From: Delphinus delphis
Taxonomy: Eukaryota; Chordata; Mammalia; Artiodactyla; Delphinidae
Length of the DNA: 64,000 nt
Direction: 5' to 3'
Assembly (NCBI RefSeq): GCF_949987515.2
Contig: NC_082696.1
Span: forward strand, 33,212,431-33,276,430
The notes beneath the pieces are model-generated. The model was not told where the DNA came from. It saw only the letters and a program-made list of their open reading frames with translations, and ran no database searches. Every line of letters begins with the position of its first letter. Position 1 is the stretch's first letter. The translations under genes and the position numbers were made by a program. Positions 33,450 to 45,071 of this stretch are shown here, piece after piece.

Positions 33450-35399
33450 TAGTTTTTAAAGCTGGATCCATGGGGTTCTATTACACCATCCATTATCATT
33501 TTGTTGATTTTAGAATTTCCTTAATAAATAGATGCTAAATGATGAAAAATTGTCAGAAGCCCTTAAGATGAAAGAAATTTAACCTAACTTGATAGGGAAT
33601 GGAGCTCCTAGAGGGGTTACATCCAACACATCCTTCCACACCTCCCATCCACTAGACCCAACTTTTTATTGCAGCTGCTGTTGCAGCTACCAGCTGTGCA
33701 GAGGTTGACACCTGCATCTTACTTCAGCTCATCCTCTTCTCTCTCACTTTCTAGCAAGAGGATGATTCTCTATCCCACAGTTGAATTTTCAGTAGGAGTC
33801 TATTCAGCCATTCTGATACACAGGCAAATCTGGTAATGTAAGGGAGTTAACACCCCAAAGGCATCCCTTGACCAGTGAGAGACTGGGGATGATGAAAATT
33901 ACTCCACTTTTCCATTTCTCCAGGAGACAATTCTGCAGCCTCCCCACTGGTCTGTAGTGGAACTTAGTCCCAGTAGTTCTCAGTGGTCATCCTAACTACC
34001 TTTGGATTATCTGTTTCACTCTGTCAACTGCCCCATCCTTGTTCCCTAGAATAATTTAGTAAAATAAGCTGTCTGGACATAAGTTCTTGTCTCAAGCTCT
34101 GCTTCATAGGGAACTTAAGGAGTAAAAGGGTAATTAGATTATAAACTATGGTGAATTTTTTAAGCATTAAACAAAGCAGTTAAAATATTATGTCAGTTAA
34201 GTGCCCTGGGAAGTCATCTCTGAAATAAAAGGCTTTGTTGAGCCATAATGCCTATAAAAGATAAAAGCTGGAGGAAGCAGAATCTTGTAGAGAAAGACTT
34301 GAGGTCATGATAGTGAAAATCTGACACTTATGAAAGGAAAAGGAAGCTATAAGAAAGATTGGACAAGGAGATATTCTAACAGTGATGTAGGTTTAACAAA
34401 ATCTCAGCCAACCAATTGGGAGCTCTGAAGTAAAGACTGTCTCATAGTAGAGTTCTGTATGTATTGAACAGATATGCCAGGACCAGCACCTGTAGTGGGC
34501 TCAGTCATGACTATGGGCTGGCTGGGAACAGCATGGATTGTCTCAAAGGCTAAGACAGAGACTGCAATTCTTCCAGCTGTAGATTATGAGATCACTGTAT
34601 TAACTACAGTTGAACAAAATGTATTGATACTTTCTTGGAGGAAGATTCAAACAGCCCACCTCCATGGCTGCCAAAGGTACATTAAAAAAAATAATAATTC
34701 ATATATTTGATTACCTCTCTTTTTTCTAACCTTAGTGAAAAGGACTATATGAAGCTGAAGTTAAAATGCAGTAATCATTGAGAAATATAATTATACATTG
34801 TTAGTCACTTGTGCTGAAATCAGTGAAGAAAATTTCACCAACTCTGTGATCTTGCAAAGCAGTCTGTGGCTGTGTTCAGAGATGAGTGAGAAAAAGAAGT
34901 TTGAATTAATATTCTAAAGGTAGACATGAGGGATGTGCACTCAGAGTCCTGCAGGAGCTTCTCAATGGTAGTGGAAACAGTCACCACAGTAAAAGATTAC
35001 AAGGGCTCCCAGAGAATGGGAAATTGAAAACATAAGTACATGAACCATATCAGCACCAATGTATTTCTCACAGACTGTGATCCTCCTTTCAAAAAGTCTC
35101 TTTTCTGGCCACTTTGAATCCATAAACAGGAAGTCGGCTATTAACAAGGCAATGTGATTATACATTAAAAAGAAGGACCAATCCATAACTATTGAAGAGT
35201 TAAGTATTAACAGTTACAAAGCATGTGTAAGTGCACCACAAAAAAGTCTAGACATAAACCTCACATCATCCCATTTGCCATTGCAAAAAACCAACAATCA
35301 AAACCAGTACTACATGTCTATCATATTGAATCTTTTTCCTTTTAGAGTTCTGCCTCACCTTATCATATTTAATCAACTTTAAATAACACTTAGGAAGCA
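33450..35399. other. No feature recognised
   Basis: Unassigned DNA. The 78-codon frame at 34474-34710 and the 74-codon minus frame at 34962-35186 show no domain or other support. Confidence 0.4.
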
Positions 35400-35416
35400 T
35401 ATAACTGGTCACTCTT

Positions 35417-35619
35417 TTTTTTTTTTTTTTTTGCGCGGGCCTCTCACTGTCGTGGCCTCTCTTGTTGCGGAGCACAGGCTCCAGATGCGCAGGCTCAGTA
35501 GTTGTGGCTCACGGGCCCAGTTGCTCCACGGCATGTGGGATCCTCCCAGACCAGGGCTCGAACCCGTGTCCCCCGCATTGGCAGGCAGATTCTCAACCAA
35601 TGCGCCACCAGGGAAGCCC
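35417..35619 (-). mobile_element. CHR-1 SINE
   Basis: Typical CHR-1 with poly(T) at the left. A perfect 17-bp TSD TATAACTGGTCACTCTT lies at 35400-35416 and 35620-35636, which points to a young insertion. Confidence 0.96.
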
Positions 35620-35636
35620 TATAACTGGTCACTCTT

Positions 35637-36150
35637 AAATTGATCTCACCAAGTATTTCCAAACAGTCTTTCTAGTATTAATTTCTAACGCTATTCAATT
35701 TCAAGATAAGAATCAGTTGAAAGGTATTGAGGGAGCATAGCTGAGGCATTAGACCTGAAGTGCTGCAGCAATGCCCATGGGAAAGGCTTCATTTGCTCAC
35801 AACTCTCCATGGCTTTCGAGAGACTGCTTTTTGTCTTTGAGAAAGCTTATAACTGGAGAAGAGGACCCTTAGGCAATTTCTCATGGGAATAACAATCACA
35901 GATATTCTTAGAGAAAAAATGACTGTCTCCCTGTCACAACTCGGGGAGAAAACTTTTGTTATGGTCAGTAGAAGTAAAAGCACAGCTCTGTCTGAAGAAC
36001 AAATGCAGAAAATATATCATCTTGCCTTTCCTAATATTATCAGTTACTCATTAGAAAACTACTACCATAATTCAGTTTATCAAATTTCCAATTAATTGTG
36101 TACATGATTCTCATTTGCTACTTAGGATAACTTAGAAAATTATTATTCAG
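35637..36150. other. No feature recognised
   Basis: Unassigned DNA. No U6-type promoter elements (proximal sequence element or a TATA box near -25) are seen upstream of 36162. Confidence 0.45.
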
Positions 36151-36161
36151 AAAGTTCTGTA

Positions 36162-36167
36162 GTGCTC

Positions 36168-36209
<42 letters not shown>

Positions 36210-36268
36210 TATTAGCATGGCCACTGCGCAAGGATGACACACAAATTCGTGAAGCGTTCCATATTTTT
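36162..36268 (+). pseudogene. U6 snRNA retropseudogene (full length), 5' half of a U6-L1 chimera
   Basis: U6 is the catalytic snRNA of the spliceosome. All 107 bases are present, from GTGCTCGCTTCGGCAGCACA to GAAGCGTTCCATATTTTT. I count three substitutions against the mammalian U6 I know: G to T in AGAATATTAG, C to A in GGCCACTG and G to A in GACACACAAA. It starts right after the TSD AAAGTTCTGTA (36151-36161) and its terminal T run joins L1 sequence directly at 36269 without an A tail of its own. That, with no external promoter, marks a retro-copy made by template switch or RNA ligation rather than a gene. Confidence 0.97.
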
Positions 36269-36818
36269 ATGAACGGATAAAGAAGATGTGGCACATATAT
36301 ACAATGGAATATTACTCAGCCATAAAAAGAAATGAAATTGAGTTATTTGTAGTGAGGTGGGTAGACCTAGAGTCTGTCATACAGAGTGAAGTAAGTCAGA
36401 AAGAGAAAGACAAATATCATATGCTAACACATATATATGGAATCTAAGAAAAAAAAATGTCATGAAGAACCTAGGGGTAAGACGTGAATAAAGACACAGA
36501 CCTACTAGAGAATGGACTTGAGGATATGGGGAGGGGGAAGGGTAAGCTGGGACAAAGTGAGAGAGTGGCATGGACATATATACACTACCAAATGTAAAAT
36601 AGCTAGCTAGTCGGAAGCAGCCGAATAGCACAGGGAGATCAGCTGGGTGGTTTGTGATCACCTAGAGGTGTGAGATAGGGAGGGTGGCAGGGAGGGAGAC
36701 GCAAGAGGCAAGAGATATGGGAACATATGTATATGTATAACTGATTCACTTTGTTATAAAGCAGAAACTAACACACCATTGTAAAGCAATTATACTCCAA
36801 TAAAGATGTTTAAAAAAA
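36269..36818 (+). mobile_element. L1 3' end fused to U6
   Basis: ATGAACGGATAAAGAAGATG corresponds to the L1 ORF2 text at about 16071-16091. The C-terminal codons ([15 protein letters not shown]), the G-rich 3'UTR and AATAAAGATGTTT plus a short A run follow. The right TSD AAAGCTCTGTA is at 36819-36829 and matches the copy left of U6 (10 of 11). U6 and L1 therefore integrated as one molecule. Confidence 0.95.
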
Positions 36819-36829
36819 AAAGCTCTGTA

Positions 36830-37565
36830 ATAAGGATATTGAGAGGGATAACAATTTTATATCAGCAGTCCAATTTACTATACTGATTTTTTTTGTGCAA
36901 TATTAATATCATTCATAAATGTCCTAATGTTCTTGATTTTTTTATCTTTAAAGAGCATAAAAAGAAAAACTCAACCAAGCACTATTCCATTTTTTATTTA
37001 TATAACAGCAAAATCTGTACGTATCTAATAACTGGTTGACTAACCCAGAGACACTGGAGATAGGTCTATAATTAGTTGTTACATTTATATATAACAGAGC
37101 AAAATACAAGCAGCTATTTATGGTTACTGCTTCACCGATTCTGAGAATAAATTTGTAAAGTCATGTGTGCATGGTGTAACCGTTCCGTTTTTGTTATGTT
37201 CAATAATATACACAGAACATTCCAGTGATTAGGGGATTGCCATATCACATTACCCCGTGATGAGCAACATCTCTTATTCAGTGATGAATTCAACAAATTC
37301 TTTCCATGTTTACCTCATGTCATTTTATAATTATAAATATCTCATAGATGCAGAGCCAAGCAAATCGTTGATGGCAGAAGGAAAATAGTAGAATGACAAA
37401 AGGCAGGTCATAAAGATGTCTGACAAGGAAGAGAAGTGGAAGAGGCACTTGCCAACACTGAATAATCTGCTAACCACTCCCTGTTAGGAAAGATCCAAGT
37501 GTTGTATTGTCCAGAGGTTCAAGAATCCTTCCTCCACCCACACAAAACCTTTCTTTAAGTCAGTA
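36830..37565. other. No feature recognised
   Basis: AT-rich unassigned DNA. Confidence 0.4.
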
Positions 37566-38040
37566 AGCACAAGCACTTGATGAACATCTGCCATGTTCTT
37601 ACCTTGGAATTTGCACTACGTGGGATTCAAATACACATCAAGTCCTGACAGGCGAGGAGTTTACAATCTATTTGTGATGCTGTAGCTAACACACAAAATC
37701 ATTAAGGCCTAATGAGTGGGACTTATCTAAAGGAAATAGTAGACTGAATCCAAACAAACTCAGTAGGGCTGAGGGTATCTTCATGGAGTAGGTAGGGCCT
37801 GTGATGAGGCTTAAGGGTTGGCCATGATTTTGTGAAACTAAATGAAAAACAATTTCAAGCACTGGAAATAAACACATAGGGTTAAGTTGATGTTAGGTAT
37901 CCTGATAGAAATAATCCTCTGATTTCTAATGGAGTTGATTAACATGGTTATTGGAGAGAATGTGGGGAAGCATTTTAGGGTACAGGGAAAACAGAAATAA
38001 AAATTGTCTATACAAAAGAAAAGAAAAAGATCAAACACTA
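37566..38040. repeat. Old mammal-wide repeat, family not assigned
   Basis: The order 'TGAACATCTGCCATGTTCTTACC', 'GGAGTTTACAATCTATTTGT', 'GGTAGGGCCTGTGATGAGGC' resembles the repeat at 1275-1800 and 41560-41905. Confidence 0.4.
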
Positions 38041-39305
38041 AATGAGAGGTTCAATGATACAGAGCAGTGAGAGACAAATAAATACTTGTGATGACTGAAG
38101 TACTCAGTGATATAGGGCAGAGGAGACAAAGGCAACTAATATTTATGCACGACTTCTATGCCCAAGAAATGTGCTAAGTGTCTTATTAAACTGTAACCAA
38201 ATTAGGTATCAATGGCTTTATTGCAGTGTCCTCCAGGTATCCCTGATGGTATCCCTAATATTCCACAGTCAACCAGGACCAATTTATAACTTTGGACATG
38301 ACTCCTCCTAAAGACTGGGTGATAATGGAAGAGAATTCTTGAACAGCAAGTAACTTATACTATGATATAGAGTAGCCCAAGCCCTAGGAGCTGTTTACCC
38401 TGGCCTGCCTCCCCATGTCCATAGGCATCTCAGACCTCACCCCCAAAAACTCTCCTGGCACCTCCAAGCCTCAGAAATGTCTCTGCCCTGATTGAGGTAC
38501 CCATTCATACCTGTCTAAACCAGATTTTTTAAAGTGTTGAAACTCATTTCCTTCAAGAAGAAAATTTCTTTTTCTTCCAAAGTCTCCATTTTTCTCCATC
38601 TTCCATTTTTCTCCATCTTCGTTTTGCTTCCATTATCTCAGCAAACATCCATATCAAATCCTCTACATTTCTGATCCATCTAATGCAATGACTGCTGCCT
38701 GCCTCTCCAGGATCTTCAGACTTCAGAGACTTCATTTCTTCCTACAAGGTTGACAGCCACTACTGGCTGTTGACCAATCAGCCTGCTTCTGTGCCATTGG
38801 GCATACTGGTATGTTGTTTGCCTGCCTTTTCTAAAGAATCATTGCCTCCATTGTGAAATCTAGCCTAACTTCCCAAGGCAGATTTAATTTTTTATTCTTT
38901 TAAAAATTTCTGAGTACTCTTCTAGGCCAATCACTATTCTAGGAACTGGAAATTTAATGTTGAACAAAACAGGTAAGGTCTCTACTCTTACAAATTGAGC
39001 ATCCAATTCTGAGAATTGGAGACATTAGAGCTTTTTCATCAATATTTCATGTATATACCAAGCATACCTCTCCAAAGTACATGGTAATGTACTTTCTTGT
39101 TTCCTTGTCTCTTTCTCATTATATTATAAGAAGCTTAATAGCAAGTACTGGGACTGTCACCTGAGGGTCTCTGGTGCCTAGCAAAGCACCCAGAAAATAG
39201 TTCTGCTATTCAGCACTCAAGGGAGCATTGTCATCAGTCAATGTCAGTGGAATCATGGAATCACATTTAATAAACTGAACTTTTCACATATCAAAAGGCT
39301 TTTTA
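38041..39305. other. Unassigned DNA with small repeat fragments
   Basis: 38130-38190 looks like a MIR end (CTAATATTTATGCACGACTT, GTGCTAAGTGTCTTATTAAA). 39115-39195 resembles an L2 3' end (GTACTGGGACTGTC, then GTGCCTAGCAAAGCACCC). No gene. Confidence 0.4.
38585..38618. repeat. Two-copy 17-bp tandem repeat
   Basis: TCCATTTTTCTCCATCT occurs twice, perfectly and head to tail. Confidence 0.9.
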
Positions 39306-39306
39306 A

Positions 39307-39339
<33 letters not shown>
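39307..39339. repeat. (ATT)n microsatellite
   Basis: About ten perfect ATT units. Confidence 0.95.
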
Positions 39340-39343
<4 letters not shown>

Positions 39344-40102
39344 GATAGCAGCTTTTCAGAAAACAGCTCTTGCTATTTTCCAAATTTGGAAAGTATCCCC
39401 TAAGCCCAATACCAAAGAGTTTATTATTTTTCTTCTAAGGATACATTCCCTCTAAAAATACTTCAAGAATTGTATAAATATCATAAACCTTTTGCTAAAT
39501 GATTTCTTGTTTAATAAACATCAATAAATGTTTATTTATTGATTAGTTTCAATTTTGCCCTCCTTCTCAAGTGTTTTTCTTCATAAATACATTGAGTTGT
39601 TATTGTTGTTGTTTGGAGGGGGGCTGTTGGTGGTGGGTTTTTGCTTTCGCCATTGTTTTGCTTACTATTTAATACATCTGTCTTCCATCTCTGGAAACTG
39701 GGAACTGACTGAGAGAAAACAAAGAACATCAGTAATCCTAAAACATGTTCATTCTTTATCTTTTTTATTTTTCACTCTAAGTCAACAGTTTCTGTTTAGC
39801 TCTCCTCTAAGGTTTAGATCTTTAGGCTTCGCAAACTTCTGTTTCTTAGTTTATATACTCTAACTTCTGAAAGAAAAAAATGACTTTTACTTATCTAATT
39901 GTATCTCCACCAATTTTCTATAACTTAAGCTGTCACTTTCAGCTGCTGAGTCAAAAATATTCTACGGGGAAGATAGCAGCTTCTGCTCATCACCTTTTCT
40001 CTATCACAGATGGAGGCCAAATGTGCAAAATATACAGAAAGATTTTAGGACATTATTTTTCTGAGGCAACATGACTGATGTCACTTTGTATTCTTTCTCA
40101 TC
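39340..40102. other. No feature recognised
   Basis: The 102-codon frame at 39555-39863 has no domain and low complexity (L, F and G runs). Confidence 0.4.
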
Positions 40103-40116
40103 AACTTACTATCTTT

Positions 40117-40323
40117 TTTTTTTTTTTTTTGTGGTACACAGGCCTCTCACTGTTGCGGTCTCTCCCATTGCGGACCACAGGCTCCGGACGCGCAGGCTCA
40201 GCGGCCATGGCTCACGGGCTTAGCCGTTCCGCGGCATGTGGGATCTTCCCGGACCGGGGCACGAACCAGTGTCCCCTGCATCGGCAGGCGGACTCTTAAC
40301 AACTGTGCCAACAGGGAAGCCCG
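40117..40323 (-). mobile_element. CHR-1 SINE
   Basis: CHR-1 in reverse orientation, poly(T) from about 40114. The 14-bp TSD AACTTACTATCTTT is at 40103-40116 and 40324-40337. Confidence 0.95.
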
Positions 40324-40337
40324 AACTTACTATCTTT

Positions 40338-41476
40338 ATATTGCAATATGTTTACTATTTTTTTATATTCCAGTATATGGTTATGACATAATTCCTTAAC
40401 TAAAAATCAGCACTTCCTAACACCCCTTTTACTTTCTAAAGTCTAATGAGTCTTTATCTCCTTCTCAAATATCATCCTCTCATTGTTTAGACATCTCACT
40501 GTACCTTCTAGCTTCCCAGAGTTGCTCCTACTGTATTTAATCTAAACTACCAAACATTTAATATTAGAGCCATCTTGTACCAGTCAAAATGCAGCTGTCC
40601 TGGGTCAAATTCTCCAAATATTAGACTAGTTAACTACTAGAACTAATAATTTGCATTCAAGATTCCATTTGTAATTTTTACTGGTAAAACTTCGGCAAAT
40701 TAAACTGACTTGTCACTATCATATGGTTGTCTCCATTGCACACTAGTTTCAAATTTTATTTTTACTTTGAAGCAACTTCATTTATTTACCTTGAATACCA
40801 GTACAGTATTTCTTTATATGACATAAATATAATTTCTTGTCCTCTCCTTTACCCAGCCAAGTATTGCTGTGCTTTTTTTTCCCTTCATGTAACCTGAAGG
40901 CACACTCAGAAGCCTTCCTAAATTTTTATTTTAAAATATTTCAGGGATGCCAATCCTCTCAACAACCATATTAAGGAATTATAGGGAAAGCAGTTGTGTT
41001 GCCACTTTAAATAGGGAGATGCTGGACTGCAAATAAAAGTGTGCACTTTTTACACAAGTCAGTTGTTGGTCTGGGAAAGGAGCCCAGGAAACTTGCCTCT
41101 TATGTTAGCATATCAGTAAATAGACTAATTTTTATTTTCACTTAAGATAAAATCGTAAGACTGGAAGGGACTGGTTTCAGTTATAGCCTAGGCAGAATTC
41201 TATCAATGCTCTGCCAGAAGAAAGGTTAATTTCCCAAATATTTATAGAATTCTTTGTAATATGCTTCCATGATTTTTTTTTTCTGAAATGATAAAGTCAG
41301 AGAACTGTAACTCTGTGTCTCAAATTAGAAGCCAGACTAACCAAGAGAAATGGCATGCAATTATTCTTGAAGAAAACAATAGCATCATTGTGATATTCAT
41401 AAATCCTTTTTTTGAGCATGCTCTCTAAGTCCAAAGCTATCTGGGTCTTAAGCTGTCATTTATTTATTAATTTGTT
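40338..41476. other. No feature recognised
   Basis: AT-rich unassigned DNA. Confidence 0.4.
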
Positions 41477-41516
41477 TTTAAATATTAATTAATTAATTAA
41501 TTAATATTTAAAAATA
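41477..41516. repeat. Perfect 40-bp AT palindrome
   Basis: TTTTTAAATATT, then AATTAATTAATTAATT, then AATATTTAAAAA reads identically on both strands from 41477 to 41516. It has four to five TTAA units at its centre. It can extrude as a cruciform or hairpin. It may have arisen by expansion of TTAA. Confidence 0.9.
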
Positions 41517-41559
41517 TTATATGCCTATCCCACCCCTCAAAAACATAAACCACAGTTCC

Positions 41560-41905
41560 TTCCTCACACAGCTTACAATCTTTTAGAGATTATTTATAGT
41601 GTGCTAACTCTTAGAGTTGAAAATGTACAAAGCGCAGTAAAAGCACATGGTCAGGGCAACTCCATAAGATTTCAGGGCTCAATGACATTTTCTAAAGGAA
41701 GCAGCATCTTAAAATGAGGCTTGAAGGGTGAAAAAAAGGGACAACACAGTCAAATCAGAGGTAGGGTAGTTAAAGAATATTGTAAGTAGAGCACGTACAA
41801 AGGCACAGATGAAAGACAGCATAGCATATTAGATGATCTGTAAGAAGTTTAACATGGGTAGAGTGCAAGAGTGGGAAATGACAGAGATGGGGGTGGTGAA
41901 ATACC
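41560..41905. repeat. Old mammal-wide repeat, family not assigned
   Basis: TCACACAGCTTACAATCTTT, TTAAAATGAGGCTTGAAGGG, CGTACAAAGGCACAGATGAA follow the same order as the repeats at 1275-1800 and 37566-38040. Confidence 0.45.
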
Positions 41906-41932
41906 CAGGGCTAGTGTGGAAAATAAAATAGA

Positions 41933-42065
41933 GCAAGAGTTGACAAACTTTTTGTAAAGGGCCGGTTGGCAAATATTTTAGGATTTGCATGCAGTCTCTT
42001 GTCTCAACTACTCAAATCTGCTATTGCAGAGCTAAAGCAACCTTAGACAATATATAAATGAATGT
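41933..42065 (+). mobile_element. hAT-Charlie-like DNA transposon relic, truncated
   Basis: GTTGACAAACTTTTTGTAAA, GGGCCGGTTGGCAAATATTT, CTCAACTACTCAAATCTGCT, ending near ACCTTAGACAATATATAAAT. Same family as 18916-19122 but lacking its last third. Confidence 0.65.
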
Positions 42066-42560
42066 AATCCAATCGCTATATAGATCAATTTGTGGAGATC
42101 AAAATATAGAATATAGATCAAAATATTTAACAATATTTAGTCTTTTGATCCATGAACACAGTATATCTCTTCACTTATTTAGCTGTATCATTTTACTGAG
42201 CAACGTTTTGTAGTTTTCATTGTATAGGTCTTCCTCTCTTTTTTTTTTCAGATTTATTACTTTTTCGTATTTTAGATGCCATTGTAAGTAGCATTATTTT
42301 ATTTAATTTTCCTATAGTTTGTTGGTAGTATATAGAAATATATTTTTATATATTTATCTTGTATCCTGCAACATGTCTATATTCACTTATTAATTATAAT
42401 AGCTTTTTTTGTGGATTCCAAGGAATAGTCTACAAATCATCATGTTCTATACAAATGAAGTGACTTTCTTTCGAATCTGGATTCCTTTTATTTCTTTTGC
42501 TTACCATATTTTACTGGCTGAAACCTACAATATAAGGTTGATTAGAAGTGGTAAGATTGA

Positions 42561-42773
42561 GGGCTTCCCTGGTGACTCAGTGGTTGGGAGTTCTCCTGCC
42601 AATGCAGGGGACGCGGGTTCGTGCCCCGGTCCAGGAGGATCCCACGTGCCGTGGAGCGGCTGGGCCCGTGAGCCATAGCCACTGAGCCTGCGCATCCGGA
42701 GCCTGTGCTCCGCAACGGGAGAGGCCACAGCAGTGAGAGGCCCGCGTGCCGCAAAAAAAAAAAAAAAAAAAAT
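42561..42773 (+). mobile_element. CHR-1 SINE inside the ancient L1
   Basis: Plus orientation: head GGGCTTCCCTGGTGACTCAG, B-box-like GGTTCGTGCCCCGGTCC, tail CCGCGTGCCGC and 20 A. TSD AGTGGTAAGATTGA at 42547-42560 and AGTGGTAGGATTGA at 42774-42787 (one mismatch). Confidence 0.96.
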
Positions 42774-42911
42774 TAGTGGTAGGATTGAATATTTTTGCCT
42801 TTTCCTCATCTTAGGAAGATAGCATTAATCTTTCACCATAAATTTTCACCTACAAGATTTGCTGTAGGTTTTTTTTGGAAAGCGTTTATTCTGTTAAAGG
42901 AGGTTTCCTTC

Positions 42912-43462
42912 TGTGATGGTTAATTTTATGTAACAACTTTGCTAGGCTATGGCACCCAGTTATGTCATCAAACACCAGTCTAGATTTGCTATGAAGATAT
43001 TTCTTAGATGTGATTAACATTTAAATCAGTAGACACTGAGTAAAGCAGATCACTTGCCATAACGTGTGTGAGTCTCATCCAGTCAACTGAAAGTCTTAGG
43101 ATAAAAGACTGAGATCCCTCAAAAAGGAAGGAATTCTGCCTCCAGATTGCCTTCGTACTCAAGGTTGCAACATCAACTCCTCCCTGGGCTTATAGCCTGA
43201 GGGTCTGCCTGGCAGGTTCTAAACTTGCCAGCCCCCACAATTACATGCGCTAATTCCTTAAAATAAATACTTTCTTTAACCTCTCCCTTTCCCTCTTCCT
43301 TCCTTCTCTCCCTCCTTCAACCTCTCTCCCTTATCAACCCTCCCCCTTTCTCCAGGTAGATAGATAGATAGATAGGTAGGTAGACAGATAGATAGATAAT
43401 AAATAGAAAGATAAAAGTATAGATATCTTATTGGCTCTGTTTCCCTGGAGAATACTAATATA
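42912..43462 (+). mobile_element. Solitary LTR (ERVL type, probably MLT2-like) inside the ancient L1
   Basis: It starts TGTGATGGTTAATTTTATGT, passes TTAAATCAGTAGACACTGAG, GGAATTCTGCCTCCAGATTG and CTTGCCAGCCCCCACAATTA, and ends TATTGGCTCTGTTTCCCTGG plus AGAATACTAATATA. Between the last two parts, CT-rich and GATA-type simple repeats (43278-43400) occupy the usual low-complexity site. L1 sequence runs on both sides, so the LTR entered the L1. No retroviral gene remains. The family name is from memory. Confidence 0.6.
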
Positions 43463-43984
43463 CCTCTATTCGTAGTTTGCTGAATGTTTTTAAAAGGAAT
43501 AGAAGTTGGACTTTTATCAGTTTTTTCTGTATGTGTTGAGATGATCACATAATTTTTCTCCTTCAATTTTTTCATTTTTGAATCATATCTTTAATTTTCA
43601 AATGTTAAATCAAACTTGTATTAACCACATGAACCTTGGTCATAATACTTTATCATTTATATATATTGTACTTGATTGGCTAAAATTTCTTTAATAATTC
43701 TTGCATCTATGTTTATATGGGATATTAATCTATTTATTTCCTTGTAGTGCATCTGTTTGGTTTCGATGTCAGAATAAAGCTGGCCTCAAAGAAAGTATTA
43801 CTTCCTTTTCAATTTTCTCTCTATTTATATATTTTCTAGAAGAGTTTGACAGTGCTAAATAAACTCATTAGCTCTAGTAGGCTTTGATTTGTTTTCTTTT
43901 GTAAAATGCATAAAGTTTATTAAGTATACATGTCATCCTTAAATAAAGTTTTACATCTTCTTTTCTAATTTTCCTTCTTGCTTT

Positions 43985-44385
43985 ATTTTACTGGCTAGAA
44001 GTTTAATTTCAATGGTGAATAAAAGTGGTGCGACTGATGCATCTATCATTCCCCATAAGGAGACTTTCTAGTCTTTCACCGTTATATGTACTGTTAATTG
44101 TAGTGTTTTCACAGATGTCCTCAATGAGGTTGGAAAGTTTCCTTGTTTTCTTGTTTTGGGAAAACTTTTTTAAAAATCATGAATCAGTGTTGAATTTTGT
44201 CAAATGACATTTTTGCATCTATTGAGGTGATCATATTTTTTTCCTATGTTTATGTTCTCATTTTGTTCTGTTGAAATTACATTGATTGACTTCAAATATT
44301 AAACCAACCTTGCATTCAGGGAATCAAGTGAGCTTGGTCAAGACTTATTATCTTTGTTATATATTGTCACATATGATTTGCTCAT
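43985..44385 (-). mobile_element. Second ancient L1 fragment (ORF2)
   Basis: GGTGAATAAAAGTGGTGCGA, GTTGAATTTTGTCAAATGAC, TTGCATCTATTGAGGTGATC and AACCTTGCATTCAGGGAATC repeat the RT region already seen at 43463-43960. It is therefore a separate element, not a continuation. Confidence 0.7.
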
Positions 44386-44480
44386 TGCTAGGGCTACCAA
44401 AAAGATGTACATGACTAAGTGGTTTGAAAAGAAATTTATTGTCTCACAGTTTTGGAAGCTAGAACTTAGCAACATTTAAA
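44386..44480 (-). mobile_element. 3' end of a MaLR-type LTR
   Basis: TTGCTAGGGCTACCAAAAAG and AAGAAATTTATTGTCTCACA then GTTTTGGAAGCTAGAA are the reverse complement of the LTR 3' end seen at 29165-29236 ('cctccagaactgtgagaaataa'). The rest of the LTR is not clear. Confidence 0.5.
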
Positions 44481-45071
44481 TGGTAAACTCTTTTTTTCCC
44501 AAGCAATGATCAGTGACTGAAACCTCTTCTAATTTCTTTAACCTCCCAGCTTCTGCTTTCCTTTTGGCTCTTTGGAGTCTTGTTTATCATATACACATTT
44601 TAGGAATAATCTAAACAGTTGAAGGAAATGTGTATACAGAATTTGGGGGTGGGCATCCTTTCCTTCTTTGCTTCCTCACTTCTGAGGTCTTCCCTAAATT
44701 TCCATCTGTTCATGTCTTTTTCAACCTCTGTCTCTTCAGTCCGGTAAGACTGCAAATTTTTATTTGAATTCTATTATTCTGTATGTCTCAGGAAACTGGG
44801 GAGTGGCCTAGAGGGAAAACCAACTAAATAAGAATGTCATCGTGTTTACTGATTTTCTGTAGAATATTGTGGCCCATACACTTTCTGATGCTTTCGATTG
44901 CTTTTAATGTCACTAAAAAGTTTTTTTTAATTCAGTTATAATAATTATCAACAGGAGCATAAGTCTCATAAAAATTACTATTTCTGGAATGTGAATTCTA
45001 ATCAGTATTCTATTGGTTAAAAAAAAGTTTCATAATACAACCCCCTTCATGATTTCTATATATTAATTTAC
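44481..45071. other. No feature recognised
   Basis: Unassigned DNA. Confidence 0.4.

Larger units (their letters stand above)
42120..43960 (-). mobile_element. Ancient L1 (ORF2 reverse transcriptase region), interrupted twice
   Basis: Minus-strand L1 text recognised as TTTCGAATCTGGATTCCTTT (42471-42490) with GTTTGTTGGTAGTATATAGA before it. It resumes after the CHR-1 at 42774 and, after the LTR at 43462, continues with TGTGTTGAGATGATCACATA and TTCTTGCATCTATGTTTATA to about 43960. Far more diverged than the young L1s. No ORF survives. The two interruptions are a CHR-1 SINE and an LTR. Confidence 0.75.

Noticed and set aside
34474..34710. 78-codon frame with a reasonable start
   Set aside because: No domain, no family I recognise, no other support in unassigned intergenic DNA.
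36162..36268. A functional U6 snRNA gene
   Set aside because: It has three substitutions, no proximal sequence element or TATA box upstream that I can see, and is fused to L1 between TSDs. It is a retro-copy.
45058..45071. TSD of the minus-strand L1 (TATATTAATTTAC against TACTATTTATTATAA)
   Set aside because: The match is poor and both flanks are AT-rich, so similarity is expected by chance.
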